DNA from: Tetmemena sp. SeJ-2015
Lineage: Eukaryota; Ciliophora; Spirotrichea; Sporadotrichida; Oxytrichidae
Reading direction: 5' to 3'
Assembly: GCA_027382625.1 (NCBI GenBank)
Contig: JAJKFJ010009134.1
Span: forward strand, 1 to 14,890
DNA length: 14,890 nt
The notes below the pieces were generated by a model. That model was not told the origin of the DNA and ran no database searches. It saw nothing but the letters and a program-made list of their open reading frames with translations. A program made the position numbers and the translations under genes. Below are positions 1-9,300 of the stretch, one piece after another (within the stretch, counting starts at the first letter, position 1; each line of letters starts with the position of its first letter).

Positions 1-2
1 TT

Positions 3-3000
3 ATAAAATCGATATTCACGCATGCAATCAATATTGTAGAGAACGATGTTTTCCAAACCAATCAGAAAAATGAACAGCTGAGACTGACAGGAGTGAGGAT
101 CGCTTCGCTAATTCTACAGGTCGTAACGCAAAAGGGAAAGGGAGAGTATATAGATTTGATAACCAATCATTTTATCAAGATAATGATGGAGGACGAGAGT
201 ATCCTTATTAGAAAGGAAATACTAATACACCTGCCCATAAATGAGAAGACGCTTCCTTTTGTCGTCATGAAGTCGTAGGATAAAAGTTACAAAGTCAGAT
301 AGCAAGTCTATATTTCTCTCAGGGATAAATGTAGAATACACTTCAAAGATTTCAAGTAGGAAAATAAGATTTCTTTGATTGTGAATGGGCTCAGCGATAT
401 AGAGAGAGAAATAAAAAACGAGGCCATAGAATATTTCAAAGAAGTCTTGTGCCCTCCTCTGAGAAGTAGAGTGAGCTAAAATGAAGACATGGTTGATGAA
501 AATGCTTAGGCAGATGATTTTAGACTTTAGAAAGTAGAGTAGGAAGACTTTAAGAGTATCTTATCTTTCCTCAAGCATATAAGATTAGATCTTAGCTACG
601 ACGACTCTTAAATTTCTCTTGTCCTTTACCTCTTGATGAGGGAAGTTATTATCCCTAACTACGGAATAAATGTTGTATTGGGATGCATTTCCCTCATTAC
701 AAAGAACATTGAATTGAAGCTAGAACCAGGAGAATACCCAGACTTGTACGACGTGCTGATTTTCATGAATTTCACAGTTCACATATTGAGGAAAAATGAG
801 TTTGATTAGCCTACTTTTGGAAATCAAGTGACATTCCAGGAAAGCTTATAACTTGGGAGACACCTTCCTGATTTGGACATGATAAAAAAGATGATTGCTT
901 TCTTCCAAGAAAGGAAGGAGAAATATATTTAAGACATATAAAATATTTAGTAGCTGAAGATCATTAATCTGATAGTGTACCAAGTTTTTCATCTCTTGAA
1001 TCATCTCATAGCGAGAACAAAATCTGTGAAGGACCAAAATCAGCAAATCTGTGAAATCATTAGCTCCTTTCTCCTTAACAAGGATTTCTTTAAATTAAAG
1101 GAGGATGATTATTACAATGAAAATGATTGTCTTTAGCAAATAGTAGATGAAGAATAGGCTCTGCAGGAGATAGGAGTTGGGCTATAAGATAAACTGCTTC
1201 TGATCTAAATAGCGATGATGATGCTCAGGTCTTGCCTTGAAAATGATGATCAATTCTTAGAGAATATATAGAACCTAATTCTCGAAATAAGACCAGCCGC
1301 ATTTGTAGAGCTCACCTACTCAAACTTAGAGAAGGTTAAGCAAAAGATTTAAGGGTACGATATGGATTGCTAGAGGTTCACTTAATAACTTAGAGATATA
1401 TAATCGAGTGGTTTAGAAGTAGATGAGAAATTGGTGCAAAAATTAGCTAAGGCAAGAGAAGGCCTAGATAAATACACTAAGATGAATATAAAGCTGAGAA
1501 GAAGAGATGATTAGACGATTCTTCATCAACTGAATATGATGAAGAATGTTTTTAAGGTCATGAAGCTTAATTCAGAACTAATTCCAAAGTTAAAGGAGGA
1601 AGTAAAGAGTATTTATTTTTTGGCTCAGTCTCATCACGATCCTATGGTTAAGAGTTTGGCTTATGAATGTTTTGGACTTCTCATGATACACAGCAAGCCT
1701 TTCTTTTTAGAAAATTTGCAACAAATTTTTGCCTTAATGGAAGAAGAGCTGTAGCAGAATCAGAAATCTTAGCTACTGTCTTCTGTGATAAAGTGTCTCT
1801 TTGATTGCATAATGGTCCATGGATTCTTGCTAGAATCTGGGAATGAATTAGACATGAAAAGAAAAGATCTAAGATAAATTTTAATGCGACTACTGAGAGA
1901 CTCTGACTATTCCATTAGATTGTTAGCTACAGAGGGTTTCTGCAGACTTTTAATTTGCGAGCGAATTCAAAACCCTTGGGATTTCATTGCTAGACTAATA
2001 TTGCTGTACTTTGAAAAGGCCAAAAATGAAACTGAAGGAATGGATAAAACTCAAATCTACTTCTTTCATAAGATTAGGAAATCAATCGAGGATTTTTTCA
2101 CTCACTTCCCTCGACTTGGTCTCGACAGATGTGTGGAGTTATTTGAGGCAACTTGTCTATCAATCTTCTACTTAATTAAGGCAAGAGCTTAGAATAGCCA
2201 AGACTCTCAGTTCTCTCAGATAAATATTTACTACTTGTTTGGAACCTTATCAAGCATGCTAGAATACAAGCAAAACAAAATGTATTCTATCTTCGACATG
2301 GCTAATGATGGAATCTCGTTCCAATTTCAGTTCATCAAATTCTTTTCCTACCTTCTACTCCAAAAAGACTGCTTAAACGATTCTGAAAGAGACTAGTTCG
2401 CCAAATTTTTCCTCTACTCTCTTAAGTTCATAGACTTCTCTGAAATTCCCTTGGTGACCAAAGATTATGAGCAAGAGTTTAAAGATTTCATGAATCCACT
2501 TTTCAATCAATTGAGTGAGTTCTTTCACAAGCAGGAGGTCAGTATAATGATCGACGATTTTTGGAAGAAACTGACCATTCAGTATGTGAAGAGGAGAAAT
2601 ACTGAGATAACTGGCTCAATCGATGCAGAGGTTAAAAAAGTGATGGGAGAAGCTCTCAGGCAGAAGAAGGAAGTAGAGTTCGAAGAAGATCAGATAGCTA
2701 TATTTCAACACTGCTAGGCATTCTACAACTCCACTTAAGCCTATTAGAAGTATTTCTAAGAGCAAAGGCCTTAATATGAACAGCAGGAAATGATGAACCA
2801 GTCTCAAGCATATGCCACCATGAAAAAATCCAGTGAATCGCATGCTTTAGACATGAAAAAGGCCCAAAAGGATCTCAAGAGAATTTAAATGCCTCAGCTT
2901 AACGTAATAAGAGAAGCTAAGTAAGAGCCTTAGGTAAATTCCTTGCATCAAGTTAAAACTCTAAAGCCTTCCCCATAGTCCTTGTAGTATGCTCCAAAGA

Positions 3001-3289
3001 ACAATTCAGAAAAGCCTAAAGAAAATAAAAAGAGAGATAAAAAAGGAAAAGATAAAGACTAAAAGAAGCCTGTAAAGGTCGAAAAAGTAGATGAAAGAAG
3101 GAATACTCGTAAGGGTAACAATGAGCATGAAGAAGAAAGCACTATGAGTAGAACTCTCGTAAAAAGGGGGAATGTTGAGAGGTCAGTCGATTCAAATAAA
3201 TGAGAATATTAATTATATTAAGAATTGTAATAGATTCAACATCATCAGTGGAAATAGTTATGATCAAAGGAGCAAATATGAAGGTATGA
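3..3289 (+). CDS. NCAPG: Condensin complex subunit CAP-G (NCAPG/Ycg1 family), 5'-partial
   Basis: CAP-G is the HEAT-repeat subunit of condensin that works with the kleisin CAP-H to bind DNA and compact mitotic chromosomes. One frame runs from the window edge with TAA/TAG as Gln, giving about 1080 residues without an N-terminus. The family is recognised from the central Cnd3 region at about 1540-2190: blocks such as VKSLAYECFGLLMIHSKPFF, then LMRLLRDSDYSIRLLATEGF and ARLILLYF, match the order in animal CAP-G (repeat helices, segment on loss of chromosomal arms, then RLILLW/YF). The C-terminal 150 residues are Lys/Glu-rich and low complexity. A TGA at 3201-3203 appears to end it, but it lies inside a 44-bp IES flanked by GATTCAA; removal gives a tail ending IKGANMKV and a TGA at 3287-3289. 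Only one frame-disturbing IES is seen here, unlike the dense IESs further right. In-frame ones cannot be excluded. Confidence 0.88.
3189..3239 (+). other. IES, 44 bp, pointer GATTCAA
   Basis: GATTCAA occurs at 3189-3195 and 3233-3239 around a very AT-rich stretch that contains the apparent stop TGA. Losing one copy plus the stretch keeps the condensin frame and adds 15 codons before a new TGA. There is no GT..AG boundary. Excised length is 44 bp. Confidence 0.75.
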
Positions 3290-3443
3290 CAGAGTATTCT
3301 TAGTTTTCTATATTATTTCATAAAAAAAATTCCCTAATTTAGTTGTCCATTAAAAACATAAGAAAATTTCTATAAGAAGAAAGGGAATAAAATTATATCT
3401 AGCGTACATAAGATATATTTTCATAAAGTTTTCTTTTTGTCCC
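3290..3443. other. Intergenic, convergent 3' ends
   Basis: AT-rich spacer between the stops of the condensin gene (+) and the FAF2-like gene (-). It has A and T runs and no open frame that I can support. It should hold both 3' UTRs and any somatic chromosome-end sites. No telomeric repeat is visible, as expected for germline DNA. Confidence 0.6.
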
Positions 3444-5346
3444 TCACTCTTCTTTCTCTTTGATTTGTAGCATAGCTCTTGGAAAAAGTCCAACTTCTCC
3501 TAGTGTTAAATCATAGTTAGTGTATTCCTTTCTGGGCATACTTTGAAATATTACTATTCCTGTTGCATGTGGAGTTTCAAATTGGACTCTCTCACCAAGG
3601 CTCTCAACATAATCATATAGAGTTTGAACTTTCTCTGTCTTTAAAAATCTTCTGTCTACTCTTTCACCAGTGACTGGCAGCCTCAAAACAATATGGCATG
3701 CATCAGGGTCTTTGGCATCTGGCTCAGCTGGTAGCGACTATTTCTTCTACTCAGCTTCAATCAATTTCGACTATCTTATTTGCTCTAGTCTCAATAACTC
3801 TTCCTTCTACTTTCTCTCTTCTTCAATTTTCCTCTGCCTTTTCTCTTCTTCCTCCGCTTGTCTAATCTAATCCATTAATTTAGCTTCCTCAAGCTCCTGT
3901 CGTTGTCTTTCTTTGAGTTCTCTGTCTCTTTAAATTCTGTCTTATTCTTCCTAAATGAGAGGGTCTTGGAGAAACTGATTTTGGTCATAAAGAGAAGTAG
4001 AGGCTCTCTATCTCTGCTGTTGGATAGGCATTATTCCTGCAATAAAAAAGTAAGATAAAATAGATAGCATCTTAAAGGTTCTAAAGCAACTAATATTCTG
4101 GGTCCTCCTCTGATATAATCCTAAATAGATTCAGGCACTCGCTCAGATAGGGCAGAAAGTTTTCTGGGGTGAATTCATCAGCCATACCATAGTGCTTCGA
4201 ATGAATGGTAATGTTATCATCGTGGCCTACTGTTAGCATCCAAACACAAACTGAAGCCAAAACAGGGAATTTGAGAACCTATTAAAGCTCTGCATCCATA
4301 TTGTCTCTGAACATGCCATACAGAACGAAGTCACTATTTAAAGTGTCTAATACTCGCTGATTAGATAAAGCATTTTAGGTAAATCTCATAGTTTCGTCAT
4401 CAGAGCCTCGTAGCATAAAAACCAAGATGGGTTTTCTCTGAGTTCTAGCTCTGCTGCACATATCGATAAACGCTCTCTCATAAAATTTAACCCTAGCTGC
4501 ATCAGTAGCTCCCAACCTCCTCATTTCTTATCTGAAGGTTGTCACGAATTCTAATCCATTTGTGTTAGGGTTAACATTTTGTCTTCCAAATATGATCTTG
4601 AAAAAGCCACTAATCCCCGACCAAATGTATGAGAAAAAGCCTGAAACATAGGAAAATAATCCTCCTTAGTTCCTATTTGCTTATCCATTTTCATGTCCAT
4701 CTTTTTTCTCTTCCTCTTCTACAACTAAAAAAGCAATGATGTTGGCTTATAACTTGTTCTAAATTTGAGTCTTGAACATTATTTGTAAATCTATAAGATG
4801 GGGTTCTTCTTTATTGCGTCATTCGATGTGCTTATATTGCCTAGAAAAAGTTGACGTCATGAAACATGCTTGCTGGATTATCGTCAATCAACTACTCTTA
4901 TTAGAATTGCATCGGTGCTCTCACTCCGGCTCCCCCATCATCATAGTGCATAGGTGTATCAGACATAGGCTACCCCCTAGCAGATGATCTTTACTATCTG
5001 TCTGTGTTGTGAATTTCCTGAGCATAATATGCAGAAGCCGCTTGCTAAAGTTAAGCATTAAGTTAAATGCACCATTTCATTTGATCAATAATTTCCATTA
5101 GTGTGAATGGATCATTTTAAAGACAGAGACTTACAGATTCATCCCAATTATTTTATTCAAGGAGTTCAATAACTTTATCTACATCATCCAATCCAAGAAT
5201 TGCTTAGAGATTCAAGATAGCCATAGACTTCTTTCCATCTTCTTCCACATAGTTGTGATCATTAGCCCTACCTAATCTATTAGCAAATTTATGATCTTAC
5301 CAGAGTTGAGAAGAGGCTGTGATGAGCCAGAATAATCGTCGTTCAT
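3444..5346 (-). CDS. FAF2: FAF2/UBXD8-like UBA-UAS-UBX protein
   Basis: FAF2/UBXD8 sits in the ER or lipid-droplet membrane as a hairpin and recruits the Cdc48/p97 ATPase through its UBX domain to extract ubiquitinated proteins. After removal of two introns (5272-5300, 5045-5134) and two IESs (4723-4754, 4023-4067) the frame closes exactly to about 571 residues. In order: UBA-like domain (LQAILGLDDVDKVIELLEQN then NWDES), Gln-rich linker, acidic patch, hydrophobic hairpin (GLFSYVSGFFSYIWSGISGF), UAS thioredoxin-like domain (KPILVFMLRG onward), long Glu/Arg/Gln coiled coil, and a C-terminal UBX domain starting near RLPVTGERVDRRF. This order is that of animal FAF2. The start is the ATG at 5344-5346, giving MNDDYSGSSQ; the stop is TGA at 3444-3446. 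The UBX core ends at MLQIKEKEE. FAF1 is less likely because there are no ubiquitin-like repeats and a hairpin is present. Confidence 0.87.
4023..4067 (-). other. IES, 40 bp, pointer CTATC (coding strand)
   Basis: GATAG on the + strand (CTATC on the coding strand) occurs at 4023-4027 and 4063-4067. The frame shifts between the UAS domain and the coiled coil here. Removing 40 bp joins QNLQDAI to QQQRQRASTSLYDQNQ in one frame. The interior is T/A-rich. An intron is unlikely because there is no GT donor, although a CAG lies near the 3' side. Confidence 0.8.
4723..4754 (-). other. IES, 28 bp, pointer AGTT (coding strand)
   Basis: AACT (+ strand) at 4723-4726 and 4751-4754. Reading through shifts the frame and meets a TGA; removing 28 bp joins SNLEQV to VEEEEKKDGHENGQ, leading straight into the membrane hairpin. 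The pointer is short, so the exact edges are less certain than the need for removal. Confidence 0.7.
5045..5134 (-). other. Spliceosomal intron, 90 nt
   Basis: On the coding strand this begins GTAAGT and ends ACTTTAG, with phase 0 and length divisible by three. Removal joins NNWDES to QAASAYYAQEI, the natural end of a UBA helix. Reading through would insert 30 residues into the domain. The consensus ends favour an intron over an IES. Confidence 0.8.
5272..5300 (-). other. Tiny 29-nt intron (or IES with pointer GGTA)
   Basis: The coding strand reads GTAAGATCAT...AGATTAG. Reading through gives an out-of-frame TGA; removing 29 nt joins LLNSG to RANDHNYVEEDGKK and then the UBA domain. It has canonical GT..AG ends, but it is also flanked by the direct repeat GGTA, so germline excision and splicing cannot be told apart from this sequence alone. 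Confidence 0.7.
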
Positions 5347-5521
5347 TTTAGACTAATTTTTAATCAAATTATAATCATATGTATTTTGAACAGTCAGATA
5401 GAATCAGCTACTACTACTACTCTTACATTTTATAATTTTCTGTTGTGTCTTAATTTTAATAGATAAGTTTATCTTTGAGAATTTTGAAAAAATTAAATCT
5501 GAAATGCCCTCAAAATAGGCG
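5347..5521. other. Intergenic spacer
   Basis: AT-rich region between the FAF2-like start and the chagasin-like stop, both on the - strand. No supported gene. It contains a run of CTA/ACT triplets near 5407-5430 and T/A tracts. It probably holds the 5' UTR and promoter of the FAF2-like gene. Confidence 0.5.
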
Positions 5522-6019
5522 TCACTATGCCGAAGTAACTTCGATTGCAATAATCTTGCAAATAAGTTCATCCAAATTTTCTACCTCATCGATTATAGTT
5601 TTCAACTCGAAAGGTCTTCCATTTATAGTTTATTATAAAGCTTAATAGCTCATTAAACTTTATAAGATGTAGAGGTCTCCTGAGCCTGGGGCAAGTGCTG
5701 TAAACTCTAAAGTTCTGATTCCTCCAACTCCAACTGCTCCTCTTCTACTTTCATCTTGCTTGAACTTTGTCTCACTCTGTACGATTACATTTTGTAGATT
5801 AGTTTTTGCCAGAACCTCATCCATTACAACCCATTTGTACCCTGTAGAAGGATTTTCTCTTAGCTTCACCTCAAGAGTCTCTCCAACTTCCAATTCTATA
5901 GGATAAGAATATCTCTTTTCATGGAAAGAGGACAAGTCGATCGATCTAGCCTCAGCTTGCACGAACAGAAGACAAGAACAAACTACCAAAGAGAGAGCCA
6001 CTAATTTAGTCACAGTCAT
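5522..6019 (-). CDS. Chagasin-family cysteine protease inhibitor (I42), secreted
   Basis: Chagasin-type inhibitors block papain-family (cathepsin L/B-like) cysteine proteases with three loops. All three can be seen: NPSTGY in loop 1, GVGGIRTLEF as the Gly-rich loop, and GRPFE at the position of the RPW/RPF loop. The N-terminus, MTVTKLVALSLVVCSCLLF with VQAEA after it, is a signal peptide with an AXA-type cut, so the protein should enter the secretory or lysosomal route. The start is the ATG at 6017-6019; an upstream in-frame ATG would extend beyond the signal peptide and is less likely. A probable 27-bp IES (5633-5665) lies between LYIL and the GRPFE loop. After its removal the protein is about 156 residues, somewhat longer than the usual 110-residue domain because of the leader and a C-terminal tail. 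The stop is TGA at 5522-5524. Confidence 0.82.
5633..5665 (-). other. Probable IES, 27 bp, pointer TTATAA
   Basis: The palindrome TTATAA occurs at 5633-5638 and 5660-5665. The segment is in frame without TGA, so removal is not forced, but excision brings the third inhibitory loop (GRPFE) to the usual distance after LYIL. TATAAA at a 37-bp spacing is an alternative pair, but it would cause early termination and lose the loop. Confidence 0.55.
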
Positions 6020-6126
6020 AATGAATTTAGAATTATTAATTATAAAGTAGGGTATAATTAAGGAAATCAATAAAAGGCATTTGGTGAATGAATTCTTAAA
6101 TAATTAATCCTTAATGTTATTGGGCC
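6020..6126. other. Short intergenic spacer
   Basis: Separates the chagasin-like start from the 3' end of the USP47-like gene, all on the - strand. AT-rich. It may include the last 20 codons of the USP gene if the 210-bp candidate IES at 6122-6338 is real, ending at TGA 6067-6069. Confidence 0.45.
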
Positions 6127-6338
6127 TCACTATTGCACATTATTAGAAGATTGGCTTTCAGAATTACATGAGCACACCCGATCCAACTTGACAACTGTTA
6201 TCCTCCATTTCTTAGTCTTGCATACTCTTTGCCAATATTTAAAATAAGCAAACAAAATTTCATCATTAGACAGTTACTGATCTACTTGCAACTAGTTTTC
6301 ACTCTGGTGGTTTAACGGTTAGGAGATTTGAGGGCCTC
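6122..6338 (-). other. Candidate IES, 210 bp, pointer GAGGCCC (coding strand)
   Basis: GGGCCTC (+) at 6122-6128 and 6332-6338, in the same codon phase. The second coding-strand copy overlaps the apparent stop TGA; excision would replace it with GGA and end the protein 20 codons later. A 7-bp GC-rich repeat in phase is suggestive, but the interior is less AT-rich than the other IESs and reads as open frame. Confidence 0.45.
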
Positions 6339-9300
6339 CTACTTAAATCTTAATTCCCTTTTCAGGTGCCTTATTTTTCCTAGCCTCTAACATTTTCCTT
6401 TTCAAATCAATTTTAATATCACCAGAATTTGAGCTCTTAGCTGCACCACCTATTGGCTTTGTGATTGTAGTTTTCATAACAGGCTTAGGTTTCACAACTC
6501 TCTTGCTTAGGTATGTGAAGAAGCTTGGAGAAGACCATTTCTTCATTTCTTCCTCATTAAGATCCTCTCTCACATTCATCCTTGAGTCCTTGATTATGAT
6601 GTAGTCAGAATCTTTGTTTATCTTGATTGCACTTTGAGCAATTTTAGTGGCTTGAGTTTTTAGCACACTCCATCTCTTGAGAACCAATTCACTTCTCTTA
6701 AATCCCTTCATGAAATTAAGCTTGCATCCTTGAATATTCTCTGCTGGGATATGGGGAAAAACTTTATCTGCGAGAAATATTGCAAACTTGTTGGAATAGG
6801 CTTGCTTATCTACTCTAATATCATATATGGGACCGAGAAGCCAAGTCTCCGGATTCCACTCTCTGACAAGAATATGATAGCAGTTATGAGGATCTTTGAA
6901 ATTCACGAAGTCAAAGTGATTCTAAGGGCTTATCCTCTAAAGATAGATTTATTTGCCCTCGTAGAGATCATAGTTGTCAATGACTTCACTATCTTTCATC
7001 ACTTCATTTATTTCATCTTCTTTACCTACTCGCAACTTAAAATCGGTTAGAGAAAGAGGAGCTCCATCTCTAGCAAGAGTGCTATATTCTTCTAAGATCT
7101 TTTTCTTGAGTTCTAAAGAAGGGAGATTAGGATCAACCTTTAGATTGAATAGATGTTGTCTGGTAAATATATTCTGCTCATCATTTCCCTCATCTTGAGC
7201 GAATGTGATTTCGAATATGTCAACTGAAGTAGTACCCTCGGTTTAAGGTTTTCCCGTTTCAATCTTTAGCTTATCTTAATCTGCAAGATTATAGTCTTAC
7301 AATTTCCATTGAAAATTTTTCAACTCTACGTTGTTATTGTTGAAAATTTATTGGGAAAGGAATTTATTGTAAAATAAAAATAGCTGTCAAATAAGAGTCA
7401 TTAAATGTATCTCAAACTTATTTTTTAATTAAAGGCATGGTAGAATATCATTATAAGAACTTTTACTTTAAGAATTTTTATAGAAGGGCTCAACTTAGAA
7501 AAATTTATACATAAATTAAAATTATGATAAGCATTACTAAGATTGAAAAGTCTGCAATATACTCAAACTGAAGGAGCAAGTGCAATTAAAAAAAAGAAAT
7601 TTATTTTAGCAATAGATTGAATTTCGAATGAGCTGCAGTTCTAGGGTCTCTGAAATTATAGCAATGTCCTAGCTACTACTTCACTATTTATTATATTCAA
7701 GTAGACTTCAATTTAAATTTAACCCAAACTATAACAGGCCTTCGAATGATAAAAATGAAAAGAATGATTATTTCAGTAGCCCTAATTCCTAACTAATTTG
7801 CAATTATTTCTTTAAGATCGCTTAGAGTGTTGCTCTTTCTGGCTTGAATTTCGATACTATATTGAATTTGCGGTTAATCAAGAGACCTTGGATCATTAAT
7901 CATCAGATTTAGCTTTCCAAATTCCTTGTTAAACTCTTGATGCCATTTGAAGTGTTCACATTTATCCTTTGTGTCTCCTTCTTCAACATATATCACAGTG
8001 TAATTTAGATCAGATAAAATACTTAAGAATTTTCTATTCTAGGGCCATCCATAATAGGCTTGCTCCTTCTCCAGTTCAAATTAAGCACTTCGGTCTTAAC
8101 TGAAGCTGTTTTAGAACTTCCAAATTATATCTTTAAAAGCATAACAACCTTGCTCTGAGGCAAGTTAAGCATTTGAGCCACCTTTTACTCCAAGTCATAA
8201 ATGGTTTCCAATCTCATTTAAAATTAGAACTAAAATCTCGAGTCGACTCTGACAATCTAAGAATATTTGTTTACTACTTCGGGTTAAAGTTTATCATAGT
8301 CTAATCCATCTTAATAGTTCAGTACTTTTAAGTACAGCCAGTCTTAATTGTATTCTTCGAATTATTCATCCTTATCCTTTAGTTCTAACAATAGGACTGT
8401 TGCACTAGTTATCCTTAGTTTAAGTAACGTCTCATCATACTGGTCGAACACTCAAATTATAATTGATAAAGAACACTGATAACTTCAAATTCTTCTTCTC
8501 GTCGTAAACTCTGAACCTCAGATTTGATCTGTAATCAATTTATTCAGGATCCAAACCGAAATGTGGAAGCATGATTCTCGTTATCTCATCAAGTGTTATG
8601 AAATAATATCTTAGATAATTTAGAAGTGTCTGTGTCTTTTTGAAATCAAACTCCTTGAACCCTTTTTTGGCTTCTGAATTTTCCTCTTAGGGATTTTCAA
8701 TTCCTAAATCTGCTTCTTAGTTTGATGCGTATACTTTGAGTTTTAAGCTTATCATTTAATTGAATATTTCCTCATTTTCTTTGATAAGGTTTTGAGTCTG
8801 TAATTGAATTTCTTGCTGGAAGACTTAAGGGATGATTTGGTTGCTCAACTAAACTTGTATCTATTCCTCACTTAGTAAGGGATTGAATCTCCTGTACATT
8901 AAAACATAGAAAGGAAATTAAACAATATTTAATTAGCAAATAAGCAGTAGGATCACCGTGTCTTTGCCCATACACCTTCTCAATATCTTCCTCAGCAACT
9001 ATTCTAACTTCTTAATCATTGAAAAGCACCCAATCGTAGACACCCTCAGAGTTTCTCAAACTTTCCTTAATGTAGGCATAGTAATGGCCTGAGCCTTGAG
9101 TACCAGCATGGACCAAGACAGCGAATAGCTCGTAAACTTATTCTCCGTCTTGCCTAAACTTGACAAGCATTTACTATTCATTTTCATGTCTTTCCATTTT
9201 TAGAGCACTCTAATCTTGTACTTCATCATGAATAACTTAACTGGTTTAGGAGGCTAGGTTTGGAAAACTTGAAGGAATGTAATCTGAAATCTATCTTTGC

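Noticed and set aside
4772..4987. Plus-strand ORF opposite the FAF2-like gene
   Set aside because: Antisense shadow of well-supported coding sequence on the minus strand, with no family resemblance.
5628..5665. 37-bp IES with pointer TATAAA in the chagasin gene
   Set aside because: Would end the protein before the RPF loop; the 27-bp TTATAA option keeps the loop.
6730..7198. Two plus-strand ORFs
   Set aside because: Antisense to the USP47 C-terminal region, whose minus-strand reading matches the REWNPETW block.
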